Assembly (NCBI GenBank): GCA_017591395.1
Contig: WEDG01003259.1
Coordinates: forward strand, 1 to 64,000
DNA length: 64,000 nucleotides
Reading direction: 5' to 3'
From: Schistocephalus solidus
Taxonomy: Eukaryota > Platyhelminthes > Cestoda > Diphyllobothriidea > Diphyllobothriidae
The position numbers and the translations under genes were made by a program. Below are positions 31,813 through 43,882 of this stretch, piece by piece (within the stretch, counting starts at the first letter, position 1; the number at the start of each line of letters is the position of its first letter). The notes beneath the pieces were generated by a model. It was given only the letters and a program-made list of their open reading frames with translations. It made no database searches and was not told where the DNA came from.

Positions 31813-33044
31813 ATCGGTTGTTCCGCGGTGTCGGCGGAAGCTACATTTGCTTTTCGGGAGCAGGCCTGCTCTAGATGACCGTTAAGACGATTGAGAAAAA
31901 TACGGGCGAAGATCTTCCCGGCGATGTTGAGTAACGAGATGCCTCTGCGATTATAACAGAGTTGCCGGTTCCCCTTCCGTTTGTAGAGATGGACGATGGT
32001 CACGTCTTTGAAATCCTGAGGAACTTGTCCTTGGCGCCACATCTCCTGGAAGAGTGTTGTGAGTTCTGCCATCAGCCGGGGCCCACCGTGCTTGTAGACT
32101 TCCGGTGGGATTGCGTCGGATCCCGGTGCTTTACCGCTGGAAATCTGCTGCACGGCCCGGATGGTTTCTGGTAGGGAAGGCGGCAGATCCAGGTCATTGT
32201 TCGTGTCCACTTGAGGGAGCCGGTCAATGGCAGCATCGGAGATGGCTGATGAGCAATTAAGGACATTTCTAAAGTGCTCGGCCCAGCGCTTCAGAATTTG
32301 CGATTTCTCTGTCAGCAGTGTTGTGCCGTCAGAGCTGAGCAGCGGTGTGGACCCCTTGATACACGGGCCGTAGATGGCCTTGACGGCTTTGAAAATGTTT
32401 TTCATTTCATTGCTGTCAGCATACCCCTGGATTTCCTCAGCCATTCGGATCATCCAGGCATCCTGCATCTCCCGCAGCCGTTGTTGTACAAGGCGCCGGC
32501 ATCTGAAAAAGGCTGCTTTGGTGGCGTCAGTCCGAAGGTCCATGTAGGCTTCGTGTAGTCCATTCTTCTCCGCGAGTAAGTTGCTGATGTCGGCGTCATT
32601 GTCGTCAAACCAGTCCTGGTGTCGACGGTGTGCATGTCCGAGGATTTTGAGGGCGGTGGACTGGATGACATTTCGCAGTTGACACCATCGTGTCTCCACG
32701 GTATCGTTATCATCTAGAGCATGCAGGTCCTCCAGTTTCTCGGTTATTTGGTTGCTGAAATCAAAACAGTGAGCAGGCAAATTTAATAAAAGAGTATTTA
32801 ACTTACATGGCGGCCTCTTACCTTGGGGCCTTCGTCGGGGTTGCAGTCGGAGACTCATCTGAGAGATGAAGAGGCGGTGATCTGTCCAACCATCGGCATC
32901 GCGGATCGCCTTGGTTTCCAGCACGTCCTGTCGATCTCGCCTCCGGACGAGAACATAGTCCAGCAGATGCCAGCGCCTTTGACCGAGGGTGCATCCACGT
33001 GGCCTTCTCCCGCGTCGGAAAGCGGAATAAGGTGTTCCGCACAC
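31809..33044 (-). pseudogene. LINE endonuclease C-terminus, linker and RT N-terminus (copy 2)
   Basis: Uninterrupted frame of 411 codons. It begins just after a small deletion in the endonuclease and contains [16 protein letters not shown] and [10 protein letters not shown] (the Asp-His dyad of the EEP nuclease), a linker with the conserved ENRWCQL-like segment ETRWCQLRN, LLAEKNGLHEAYMD, and RT motifs SSGKAPGSDAIPPEVYKHGG and NRRGISLLNIAGKIFARI. It ends in a shifted tail after HLEQ. The frame reads straight through an intron-like GTAAG...TTTCAG stretch, which is therefore coding. Confidence 0.88.
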
Positions 33045-33540
33045 GTGCGCAGAAGAAGGAGGCCGTTATCGTTACAGATACCGAGACCGTGGGGACCCAG
33101 CACTCCCTGCCAGGCAGCGTGGTCCGTCCCGACGCGGGCATTGAAGTCACCAAGAACAATTAACTTGTCCTCTTTCAGCACAGTCGCCAGCAAGGTGTGC
33201 AGGTCCTCGAAGAATTTGTCCTTCGCCGCATCAGAGATCGTCATTGGGGGAGCGTAGGCGCTGATGATGGTGGCGAACTGGTCTCCCCGAAGAAGCAGGC
33301 GGAGGCTCATCAGGTGATCATTGATACCCTGCGGCAGACAAGGCAGACGTCCAACGAAGTCGTTACGGATGGCAAAGGCAACACCAGCGTCGTGGCGCTC
33401 TGCCTTTGGCCGGCCGCTCTAGAGAATCGGGTCTCGCTGAGAGCAGCAATGTCCACCTTGTAGCGCGCCACTTCCCGAGCGACTAGCGCCATCCTCCGTT
33501 CCGGCCGGTTGCTCCTACGATTGTCTAAAAGGGAGCGAAC
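32855..33540 (-). pseudogene. LINE endonuclease, N-terminal part (copy 2)
   Basis: Starts inside RSLLDN directly at a (TG)n tract. ALSETRF (metal-binding Glu) is present, then a deletion of about 46 bases relative to copy 1 shifts the frame. From 33310 the correct frame resumes with [30 protein letters not shown] and then shifts again at about 33030 where the sequence LLLTN of copy 3 is missing. Confidence 0.85.
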
Positions 33541-33556
33541 ACACACACACACACGA
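33541..33556. repeat. (CA)n at the 5' truncation of LINE copy 2
   Basis: Minus-strand (TG)n immediately 5' of the truncated endonuclease; see findings. Confidence 0.9.
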
Positions 33557-36500
33557 ACACCGTCTTCTCAAAGGCCAAGAAGAATGTATACTTTCCTTTA
33601 CTTTCAAACTTCGGAATTTTGTAAAAAACTTTGAAACCCGAAATATGCCCTTTCTTTGAAAACGAACAAAAACTTAATTTACTACCGCATGAGTACAGGA
33701 AAAAAGCTTTTGATTATGTCATCTTTTCAAAATAAACCTGCATTTATACAGTTACAGTAAAGCAATAAAATAAATGCCTACTATTTACGTGGTCATTTTT
33801 TCGACCTACAGCTTTTGAAGTGATCAAAAAGTGTGCAGTTAAAGCCAAAATCCTGACGTGACTGAAATACCTGCACGATAGCCAAAGTTACAGCCCCATT
33901 TAAGATATCCTTTCCAATTGCAGAATTTATGTTACCATTTCATGAGCTAGATCACTAAGTGTACTTTTTCCTACCACTCGTTAACTCACACTAACTGACT
34001 TAATCTTAAATCGTAGGAAGTAAAATTTCGAATGAAACGGCTAATGCTTAGCACAGAGTTTTATCGAATTTAAATGACGAAGGTGGTGGGTGTGTTTCGT
34101 TCCAGACTGTTCTACTGTTTTGCTTATGGGTACATTCGGTGAACACCACACATTCTCGAATTCATTTTGCCCGTAGTAACATTATTATGATACCTTCAAT
34201 ATGAGATTTACTTTATATATGATCCTTACGCCGGTTAGGCTCCTTTTGCAGGCACATAACTGCATGCAGTTTTAGCTGGTACTCAAAATGTTGTATACGC
34301 CGGACTCAATGTTGATTCGATTAGTTTTCTCATATACTACCTCGTGAACTTGAGGTGAATCTTTCTGGCTAAAATTTTCAGGCCCTTTCTTCTTAGTGCT
34401 TCCATGGAAATTTTTCTGATTTTTAAGACATTTTTTCGGCTTCATGGTATGAAGTGTTTCATGTTCAAAAATTGCCTTATTTTCTGAATGTAGGTTGTTG
34501 TACATTGTGTTTAACTGTGCACCTCGCAAAAGTTCATCCTTCACAAATAGTCATAAAACACCATAGCATTGTTCGCGTTTTTGAATTTGCTCTATTTAGG
34601 CTGATTCCATTCGTCAGAATGGCTTTTGCTTCAGTATACATTCTGTGGACCAGAAAATCCTAGTTTTTTTAAGTCCCAACTTGCAACTCTATGCATACTT
34701 TCGTAAACGTAAGGCTGTATTTGTAACGTGTTAAGCAATTTCAGCAGACGGAGGCAGTAACTACGGAGTATGATTTTAGGTGGTCTCAAACCGTCGTGGG
34801 CAGTAAAATATCGATCCAAAGGCCAAGGGATCGCACTCAACTCCGGAGCATTCACCACTTTTGATTGTTGGTACCCTTCGGTGAACAGGATAAAGATGCG
34901 AGCTCATTTCACCTGTGTAGAATCATAGGGAATAACTTTAAAACCTGCACGTCATGTGCCATCATCCTAATTTGCCTGATGGCTTCCATCTGACCTTCCA
35001 TGCATTTTTAGACGATTTCATTCTGTGAGCATGCGGAACAGGGACTTTCAAAATCGATAGCGGTAGGTGTGTAGGCTATAGTAGTGGCAATCTGAATCTC
35101 CTATTTGCACGTCAAAATAACTATCAGAAAAATAAAATGAATTAATCGCCCAGCTTAACAGAGCATTTTATTTCGAACTTATAAGCTGTCTGTATCGGCA
35201 GTTTAAGTGAGGAATGTCTCGCAATGTTCGTGGCTATAGCCGCTCAATAAATTACTAACCTATGGAATGCCGAGTGTTTTGCTCATAATGGCTGAAGTTG
35301 ATGAAGGCAGTGCAACATGAATAATAAACATAATAAATGTAGAATTAGGTTATAATGATGAATGGCCCAGACGTTTTGTTGACCAAGCTAGGGAAGTTAT
35401 GTTAATAAATGCTTAAATGAGCCTACAAATAGCTAGAGAGTTTGAAATTTGATTTAATTAAGCAATAATATTATCCAGTAAATGTTAGAATTCTGTCGGA
35501 GGAAAGATTAAAAATATCGAGGCATAAAGAGTAGCAGACCCATGAAAAATAGCAGATTCTTTTAAGTTTTCTTCATTTTGGACATCTCATAGACAGTTTG
35601 CACTCCAAAGGTTGTCATGCTTAATGACATATACTGCTGCATACCAAGCAATATGTACTCTCTTAGGAGTTCAAACGGTTAGAACTGATGTCAATTAAAC
35701 GAGCATTATAGGGAGGAAACTGAAAAGACATTTCATAATCACGTGTTTTTAAAGCTGTTTTACTAACCAAGGATGAAATTTTTTTAATATCATTTTTAAA
35801 GATTATTCTATTATTTTATCTTCCTTCTGGATCTAATTTTTCAATTTTAGCTATCACAGATATCGTAAGAATGCTTATTTTTCACCCGAAATAGTTCTCT
35901 TCTGATTTTTGTCCTGCCTCTCAGTGTACGATTTTAACTGAGATAACCATAGTTTCATCTGTTAAGTTAGCTTAGTTGCCTCTATAACTTTAGTGTTTGC
36001 TATAACTTGCTTGCTAAACATAGTTGAGGAAATTAAGCGAACCGCTCTATTGACTTATCCAGAATAGAAACAGGCGAAGGTACGTATACGAAAACCTTTA
36101 ATGATGTCCTTATTCGAATACTGTAATACAGTTGCGTCGGATGTGAGGATAAATCAAGAAACTGTGAATGGCACATTTGCAGCCTTCAGCACCCAATATA
36201 AATAGCCTCGGCCACCAACTCCAAGATGTGAACGCGAATCTTTTGATCACCAGACATTTCTTAAATCAACTACTGTATCGTTTAGTTTATGAATCCCAAC
36301 GAAATATGCAACTCTGCCCAGTAACTAGGTCTACCGGTTGTGAGGCATTCCGTTCCCATGCTCGCCACCGGTTTGCCACCTTGTCTTTCTGTCCTCCTCA
36401 CCCTCCCAGTTGACGTGCTTCCGACGCTGCCCGCATCTTGGCACCGGCCAAGCAACCTGCGACATTCACTGATTGGCTGCAGGTGGACATACGCACTGGA

Positions 36501-36984
36501 GTCAAAGTCTCAAAGGGCGGACAGCCAGCTTGAGGCAACTACCTGCAGAATCCCCGTACCTTTTTTCTCTTAGTAAAAGCTGATCCAATCCAATCTGTAA
36601 TCCCTGACTTCTGATGAACGACCCTTTGTGTTTTCGACCATCCTTATCCGGCAGGTGTATCCCATTCAACCATTGGACTGGCGCTCTAGATTTTCAGCTT
36701 TGCTATGAGACAATATGCAGTCATTTTGGAGGGGAGTCTAATTCGCCTAAAAAACAGATACTCAGAAGCCTGTCCTGCGAAGATAAGAGCCCTCAGTATA
36801 AAAAATACTTCATTAATTACCCTACTCGCAGTATCAGCAGTAGCAAAAATGTTCATCTGAAGAAGGTTCGTCGATTATATGAGCTTGCTTGGCGCAGTAG
36901 GCATAAGGAATGATCGGGACATAACTCTCTCTTAAGGCAAATTATTTTTGTTACCCTTCAAGGGTGGCCTATTATTCATAATTA
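33557..36984. other. AT-rich intergenic sequence without supported genes
   Basis: Open frames at 34272-34544 minus, 36168-36413 plus and 36614-36913 plus have no domain signature. The 36330-36540 stretch is GC-richer than its surroundings but I recognise nothing in it. Confidence 0.55.
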
Positions 36985-37135
36985 TAAAGATGAGGCAGAC
37001 ATGAATGGCCATTGCTAACTCATTAGCCCTCGTTATCCATTCATAGTAACCCCAGTGTGAAGCACCTGGGATTAGAATCAGGGACCTTTGATCATTGAGT
37101 TAAACCCCCTGCCAATCTACCACGGGCCCGATGTC
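36985..37135 (-). mobile_element. tRNA-derived hammerhead element, old minus copy
   Basis: Minus strand: head with CGTGGTAGATTGGCAGGGGG and GGTCCCTGATTCTAATCCC, then a decayed hammerhead region (AACGAGGGCTAATGAG, GCAATGGCCATT). CTGATGA and GAAA are both lost. Confidence 0.65.
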
Positions 37136-38529
37136 ATGGGGATCGTGAATGATAATATTAATTACACTTGATTAATGCTCACCTTACCCACTCAAACTGG
37201 ATAAGGTGTTACTGAATTTCTGCATTCCGTGCAAGTTGAGAACGATACCGCCTATAAAAAAAATAACCAATAAATGGGTAGACACGTCAGCAGGTATTCC
37301 ATCAAAGTGTTTCTTCGTTTTCCATCCTCGAATTAAAATTCCATTTCTTAAAGAGATGCGAACTTTTTGACAGTTTTCTTGAAGGCAAGGGCAATTAAAA
37401 ATGTCACCATGGCAACAAATATGGAACATTTTATTAGATGTTTTGCCTTAAACCAAGAGGGGTGTGAATCTTTCATCATTTTTGGACCAAACTATTCATC
37501 TCGGTTATTAATACTTACAGACTGCAATCATAAAAAGAATTACAGACGGCATTAAATATGATTTATCCTTTTAACTTGTAGTTAGCCATGCCCTTTTCGA
37601 AAATTCTGCAAATGTATGTACGCTTAACAATGCAACTGGATACAGACTGAATTAATAAACAATAAAAACATTTTAAAAAAATATTGGAATACGCTGGATT
37701 TACATCTGATTTTGTAGTTTTTTTTATCTAGATTTGCAGTAAATTCCTCAGTTATTAAGGCAAAGATTTGAAAGTGCTTTGGTTTATCCATCAAGTGTGT
37801 AGTAATTTTTTGCAATTTGTTAAGTTCTCCTAAGATTTATTCATGTTTTTTACAATATGTTGATGTCCTTTTGACCACATTGACCCAGAATTTTCTCGTT
37901 GTTGGAAAAGCACAACTCAAGACTGTCAGTTCAGCCATTTGACTTATAGCAGTTTTTTAATCTTATCCCGAATCACTTTTATAACCTTAAATTATTTTAT
38001 TTGTCATTGACTTGGTTGCTTCGTTTTCAGCACAACGAAATGACCTTTCTCACGTGAACTTTCGTCTTTTTGTCCAGACCACGGTCAAAGCTGTAGTTAC
38101 CCTCATTTGAAAAACTTGCAACTGTCTTTAGAGGATGCTGAAAAAAGGCCTAATTAGACTTAGGTGAACATCTTCAGAAATACTGTTGAACTTAAGCTGG
38201 AAGGAAAACTGATCACAATGATGGAGGCCTTGTTTTTCCGATGAGCCTAATGACCGCCTTTCTTTCACTGAGCAATCGATGAGCGTCTGTGTATTTATAA
38301 GTGCTGGTGTTACGAACGACGCACGTTTCCTTACGTACTTGTTACAGTGACTGGCGATTCGTAATGGCCAAAATATTCAAACACACTTTCGAACCGACCA
38401 CTGTACTAAAGTGAGGTTTCAGTTCTAAGTAGTAAAAAATACAAAAGCAAATAAATGTACACATAGAAACATGTCGCCATTTGGGTGAGCATCATTCTAA
38501 GCAGTAATGGTGATATCATTTAGAAGTTA
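37136..38529. other. AT-rich intergenic sequence without supported genes
   Basis: No supported gene, RNA or repeat. Short open frames only. Confidence 0.55.
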
Positions 38530-38760
38530 TCGTGGTATTAATACCTTTTTAAGCCGCCTAAACAGAACGAAGGAAGAGGAACCACCCTTACAGGGTATTT
38601 CATGAAGGGCTAAGTTACGCGTGTCTCAGTGCTAACACTAATCCTAGCATAAACCTACATGTAATCTTAATTTTAACCCAAGCCCTACTCAAAACTTTAA
38701 CCCTACGGTTAATAATGTGAACCATTAGCCCAACTCTTATCTTAACCTTGCAACCAACCG
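38530..38760 (+). repeat. Dispersed repeat F (CCTAA-rich), copy 1
   Basis: Contains AAACAGAACGAAGGAAGAGG, then a long pyrimidine/adenine tract with CTAACACTAATCC, TTTTAACCC, CTTTAACCCTA. The AAACAGAAC(G/A)AAGGAAGAG word and the CCTAA-rich stretch recur at 46310-46520 and, in part, at 38965-39190. Confidence 0.5.
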
Positions 38761-38764
38761 GGAA

Positions 38765-38930
38765 ACGATGCTGTACCTCAATGATCATTGAGTTGGACTT
38801 CTTACTAACAGGTCGCAGGTTCAAGCCTAAAGTGGTGCAACACCTGTGGTCCGTCTGTCTGACTGATGACGACTACTAAAACCGAAATGATTATTCCAGT
38901 CTTTCATGCCTTTGTCGGCTATTTCTTTTT
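38765..38930 (+). mobile_element. tRNA-derived hammerhead element, old plus copy
   Basis: Decayed head (AGGTCGCAGGTTCAAGCC as B box) and hammerhead region with CTGATGA and GAAA still present but helix II changed (CGACTACTAAAACC); ends TTCCAGTC...TTTGTCGG. Lies between two copies of repeat F. Confidence 0.7.
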
Positions 38931-38964
38931 GTCTATAATCTACGGTAAATTTAAGGAGGGGTTC

Positions 38965-39190
38965 ATATACCCGTGTCTAAGCGCTGACACTTACCCTCAC
39001 GTTAAACGAAAATGTAACCGTAATCTTTGCCATAGTCTTACTTGAAACCTAAACGGTACAGTAAACCCGACAATAACTTTAACCCTTAGCCTTATCAAGA
39101 GCCTAGCCCCATCTCTTACCTCAACTTCAAGCTTAAACCTAACCCTAAACCTAAACATAACCCTAACGGTCACCTTGATCCTAAACATAA
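38965..39190 (+). repeat. Dispersed repeat F, copy 2, with telomere-like words
   Basis: Starts CCGTGTCTAAGCGCTGACAC, like CGTGTCTCAGTGCTAACAC at 38620, and is full of CCTAACCCTAAACC, AACATAACCCTAACG. The words resemble TTAGGG telomere repeats but are irregular and internal. Confidence 0.5.
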
Positions 39191-42177
39191 AATTCTTGAA
39201 ATTTTGTCCAACGCCGCACGTATTTTGGACAGTTTCTTTCTTCGTGTCCTTTTATGGCGGCCATAAAAAGTACCCTTACCATAAGCGCTTAGATAGTTGA
39301 TGCTCAAACGTCTTCTGACATCTAATTTATTTCATTTGCAGTAGAATATCACAAGCTGAAAACGCTTGTTGGTGCGTTTTTCGCCGTGAAGTATGATTTA
39401 TATAAGTACAAATCATTTGCACTAAATTCCATCTGAAAATGCTATACACAATTTCGTGCATCTGAAAATAGAGTGAGGCCACACATTAGAAGTCGCATCA
39501 CCTTCGGAAATGAAGGGCAGAGTTGGCCTTAAAATTGGTGACATTTTGCCACAAAACACGGAAATCAAGTAACTTGACAGGTTTTTCTATTTCCTGCAGG
39601 GAAAATTAAAGGACGTAGGTAGGTATATAGGAATTACTCCTGACTTGCTTTCACTTTTCTCTGTCACACGTTATGTCAACGCAATTACTATCTTCAGTTT
39701 ACTGAACGGACAAGAAAAGTAATATTCGAAGCTTTGTAGCATGAGTCCTGCACCTCTAGGGCATGGAACTAAGCAGGATAGAGGAATACGATCCAAAAGT
39801 AATCAAAATGATGGCTTTATCTGTTTAACTCTAAAAAAATGATCCCTAGATTTTCCTTAAGGTTGTTCAAGGAAGGCATTTTTCGATGCTACTTTGAAGA
39901 ATAATTAGAAAATGGACGACGGATTGTTAGTTTTACTTGCACCACGATATGCTTAAATAGAAAACATATTTGAAAACATTTTCAGTCAAGCCATGGCAGA
40001 GGTGGCTGCAATCAGATTAGGCAAACCGTTACTGTACGCGCAGAAGAACTTCATACAGTCCCTGCAGTTGCCATGGCCTAAAGCCTCAAAACCACTGCCT
40101 GTATCTAAATGCATTTCCTGGTGCCTATCATCCTCCTGACGTTATCATTTTAATTTTATAGATCTCATGTTTTCCTACTTTTCCGAATTTTTCAGCAATT
40201 TCTATAACAAAATAAAACAACAATCCGAATAATATTTAGTAAAAACAGACGCATGTCCGCCAAGTTGCCAAGCCCTTTGTCATTTGCCGACCCTCATTTT
40301 CCTACGATAAGCTCTTATTTTTAGGCAAGCCGTCGAAGTCTTAGCATCCTATAAAGACTGCAGCAAAATGTGTAAGAATTCCCCATATCTTATGTTTTTT
40401 TTGAGGATAGTTTTGAGCTAGAATCTGAAACGTCAGCCAAAAAAGTTCTTTTCCTAGTGATGGTGTCTACTTCTTTTAAACTTAAGGATTCATTATAACA
40501 GTGCAAAATAGCAGTCAGATAAGAACCATCACCTCACTTTTCACTGTTTTTTTTTCTTTTGATGCAAGTCACTTCGTTAGGCATCATAATATTTGCTTAA
40601 GGAAGTGAATTGGGCTAAAGTCAGTTTGGGAAATTCAAGGTTTTGGTAAACAATGGTAATTCGATAAACATGATTTACAACACCCAGTTCTGGCTTCCTG
40701 ATTTTGCGTTACAGTGTGTTTTGTGCAAACATTCGCAACATTTCTTAAAGAAGGCAGACGTCAGGTGATCGGCAAGGCAAAAATTTGCGTAGTTCATCTC
40801 CGGTCATCGAAAACTGTCAAAACAGCAACTGTGAGGTCTTAAAGTTTGTTTACTCTCAGTTTGAAGCCAGTACTTGCTGATGCAGTATATAATTCATTCA
40901 TTAGGATTATTTTAGCGTTTATTAATCAACTAAGCATGTTTTTCAAAAGATATAAGGTGATCTATCAGAAGTGGCAGATTGTCCTTGTGAGTACCTACGA
41001 CATGTGAATGCTGATAACTTTTTTTGGGTCAAACAGATAATTTTGTGTTTTACCATTCTCCCTCTGTGAAAACTTTGCGTTTTATGCTGCAATAAAGTTC
41101 GTAGGTGGTCCGCGTAGATGAACTGTCTGGCTCTATTAACCACTTAAGGTAGGTTTTGCATCTCATGAAATGTTAAGCGAAATTTTTAAATAAGTCACAA
41201 TATGAGGCCGGCTTCTGAAAATGATTTTTTCCTGACCTTAAGCCTAAAAAATGGCTATTTAATTCGTACGTATTTTGCTTACTGATTTGAAATTCTTTAT
41301 TAACTCAAATATACTTTTAAGCAAACACGCGAAACTATTATTTCTTGTACTTTTTATAGCAAAGTAAGTCCTCTTCAAATTTCACACTTAAAGAAAGGGT
41401 GTCTTTCAATTTTTAAAAATTTCTTATTATGGGATTTTAAAGACTTGGAAGTGTTCATCCATAATACATAGAAGCCATCAACGTAATACTGATGCATACA
41501 ATTTATACAGCATGATTCAAATCCATTGAATCCTATTAGGAAAAGCTTTGTGAATTCTTTTTCATAACTAGAGAAATTTGTCATATTTTCTTAACAGAAT
41601 GTATGCAGTATGTCGTTTGGAAACCTTAAATTACAGTTTAACGGGTGGTAGGATTCATAAGTATTCACTTATTAAAGAAACTTTTTAAAAACTGAACGTT
41701 ACACTTTAGTCAAGTCTAAAATTTTAAGAGGACTTAATTTGCAATTAATTGAGTTAACAATATTTTTGTGTGCTTTTGTTATAAAATATATTTGAATTAG
41801 TAAGAGCACAGAAAATCAATGAGACAAGTGTCTTCTACATAATTAGCTATTATTTACAGAGAAACCTTTACGGGTGGTCATTAGAAAGCTATTTCTAATG
41901 CTCACATCTTACTGTGGCTGAAATATCTTGGGATAAGGCTGCAAGATTATCAATACTAAAACCCTATTTAAGTAATCTGCTTGAAAAGAAAACAAATTTC
42001 CGAATTTAGGTTGATATTTCGTGTGATAGGGAAGTTACTGTATGTCCAACCACAGAAACAGAGAGGGGAATGGAAATGGAAGATGGAGGAGCGAGTGATG
42101 CCAACTCTGGGGACTCCGGCATCAGGGCACATCAGTGAATATTACTCAATATAAAAGATCTGAGGAATTTTAAACTT
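39191..42177. other. AT-rich intergenic sequence without supported genes
   Basis: Nothing recognised. Open frames of 60-70 codons (40943-41143 minus, 41375-41584 minus) are not supported. Confidence 0.55.
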
Positions 42178-42515
42178 GAACTACGCTAAAATTTACGGCT
42201 TGGAGGGCTGCTAACTGAGTCCTCCATGACTCCTCTACTAAGATAGGATAGGAGTCTTCCACTTTTTCTGTGAACAGATTGTTCATCTTGCATGAACCAG
42301 GTAGAGTTTTGGCACACGTAGGCGGGTTGTTTAGCTTTGTCTGCCACTGCGCCCTAACCCGCCTCCGGTCAGCCTAGCTTAGTCTTGCTCCGGAATAAGG
42401 TTTTTAAGCACATAGACAGTGCTGTCGGTGCTGTGAAAGCCTGCAAATACTAATTCACGTGCAAGTCACCGTCCGCTTCCTACCTTTCTGTGAGACACAA
42501 GGTGAACATTGTCGT
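42178..42515 (+). repeat. Ancient degraded module T2
   Basis: Starts CTACGCTAAAATTTACGGCTTGGAGGGCTGC (two pieces, CTACGCTAAAATTTACGG and CTTGGAGGGCTGC) as in T2, and ends with CTAATTCACGTGCAAGTCACC and AGGTGAACATTGTCG. The middle is unrecognisable. Confidence 0.55.
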
Positions 42516-42639
42516 TTGTGTTTTATCTATTCTGCGCCAAATTTTGTCAAGCAACCCACATGCAGAAACATCTCTACCATCAAGTTCCTGACACGAAGTA
42601 ATCTCGCAAGCTAAACTAAGGCCTAAGGCGACAGATTAG

Positions 42640-42945
42640 TATGCTGTGTGTGTGCGCGCCCCCTAAACGAACCGCGTGGTAGATGCGCTTTACCAAAACG
42701 GGGGTCAAATCAGGGTGCGGTAGGCGTTATTATTAATGTCAATGAGGTCCCCAATTTGTCGCTGATCTTCTTGACTATTTCTTGACACCAGGCACCAGCC
42801 GCTTAGGGACGAGAGAGTGCAATAGATGTAGTGCAAGTCTACTATCACTTTAAACTAATTTTGACACAAGTCACCGTTGTTTCACCACCCTTCAGTGGAA
42901 CATACGGTGGACATCGTCGGACTATGACGGTTGAACTGACGTGTG
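42640..42945 (+). mobile_element. Module C, plus copy upstream of LINE copy 4
   Basis: Preceded by TGTGTGTGTG, starts CCCCCTAAACGAACCGCGTGG, ends GACGGTTGAACTG. Shorter than consensus because part of the middle (the CATGGAGGTGTGGTGG region) is missing. It abuts the 5' end of LINE copy 4 within about 15 bases. Confidence 0.75.
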
Positions 42946-43265
42946 TAAGGGTGGAGGAAGTACTAATTAGGGGGTGGGAAGTACAAAGCTAAAATTAGGT
43001 TACTCTGTTCGTCTCGTGCAGCTGGTGAATCTTCCTGTGGCCGCCTCTAATTGGTACCCAACTGTCACCTTTGGTTCCTTGAAGCTGGATTCTGCCCAGT
43101 GGTCACACCCCGGGCAACCGCCACGAGCGGAAGTGATGGTCTTCGGTGTTGTCAGTCTCCACACCCGGTATGTCAGCTCCCTTCCCCTGTCCTCTCCTCC
43201 CTGTCACCCCGTCCTCCTCCCTGCCCTTTCCCCTCTCCTGTATTCCCTGCCCACTACCAGCGATT

Positions 43266-43803
43266 GGGACTCAGTTCTAACCTGTCCCCATTGCGACTGA
43301 ACATTCACATAACGCATCGGCCTGGTCGGTCAACTGCGAATCATTGCACAGAGACTGGTGAACCAGTGCCTGGAAAACCAAATCACAGTAGGGATCACCG
43401 AATCCACTGCCCTTACTGTCCCCGCGCATTCATTCACCGCTTGGGTCTATTTTGTCACGTGCACATCCATGAGAGCGGAATTCACCGCAATGTCGACAGT
43501 GCCGATGTCCCGTGCACACCCTCCACTCCTGCCATTTTCACCACCACTGTTACCACCCCTACCACGAACGACAAGCCCCCAGCCCCTTAAGATTTCTCCT
43601 GCCCCCACTGCACCCGCAACTTCATCTCACGCATTGGCCTGTTCGGTCACCTGCGAATCCATCGCACAGAGGCTGGTGCACCAGTGCTCGGGGCTCCGAC
43701 ATACAGCCACCGCGCCCACCTGCACTGCCCTCACTGCTCCCGCACTTTCATACACCGCATGGGCCTATAAGGTCACATGCGCTTCCATGACAACCTGCGG
43801 TAA
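43266..43803 (+). pseudogene. C2H2 finger block of LINE copy 4
   Basis: Reads LTCPHCD, a stop and frame change, then from about 43340 one frame with CTETGEPVPGKPNHS, CPYCPRAFIHRLGLFCHVHIH, a Pro/Thr-rich spacer, an in-frame TAA at 43588-43590, CPHCTRNFISRIGLFGHLRIH, CPHCSRTFIHRMGL, a second stop (TAA for Leu-Gly context) and HMRFHDNLR followed by TAA. The frame is kept apart from these point stops, whereas CxxC and HxxxH residues of three fingers are intact. That suggests the fingers were the last region to decay or that this copy is comparatively young. Confidence 0.78.
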
Positions 43804-43882
43804 ACCACCGTGGGCTTAACCATATCAGCGCACACTACCCATCATTACATACACAACACCCTCATCCCATACCCGAGAGTAT

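Larger units (their letters stand above)
29609..33540 (-). mobile_element. Non-LTR retrotransposon (EN-RT-C2H2 finger), copy 2, coding part
   Basis: Minus-strand copy covering endonuclease, RT and fingers, followed by the giant tail array. Its 5' end stops abruptly at a (TG)n tract inside the endonuclease motif WNVRSLLDN, so 5'UTR and start are missing. Several small indels break the frame, but all RT palm motifs survive in pieces. Confidence 0.9.

Noticed and set aside
32757..32830. Intron-like stretch GTAAG...TTTCAG in the LINE endonuclease-RT linker (also at about 49431-49499)
   Set aside because: In copy 2 the frame reads through without stops and in copy 3 the coding sequence is conserved across it (KLNTLLLNLPAHC). 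Removing about 67 bases would shift the frame.
36168..36573. GC-richer stretch with overlapping open frames, possible host exon
   Set aside because: No recognisable protein similarity and no convincing splice-site pair by eye; left as unannotated.
39120..39185. Functional telomere
   Set aside because: The CCCTAA-like words are irregular, internal and flanked by ordinary sequence.
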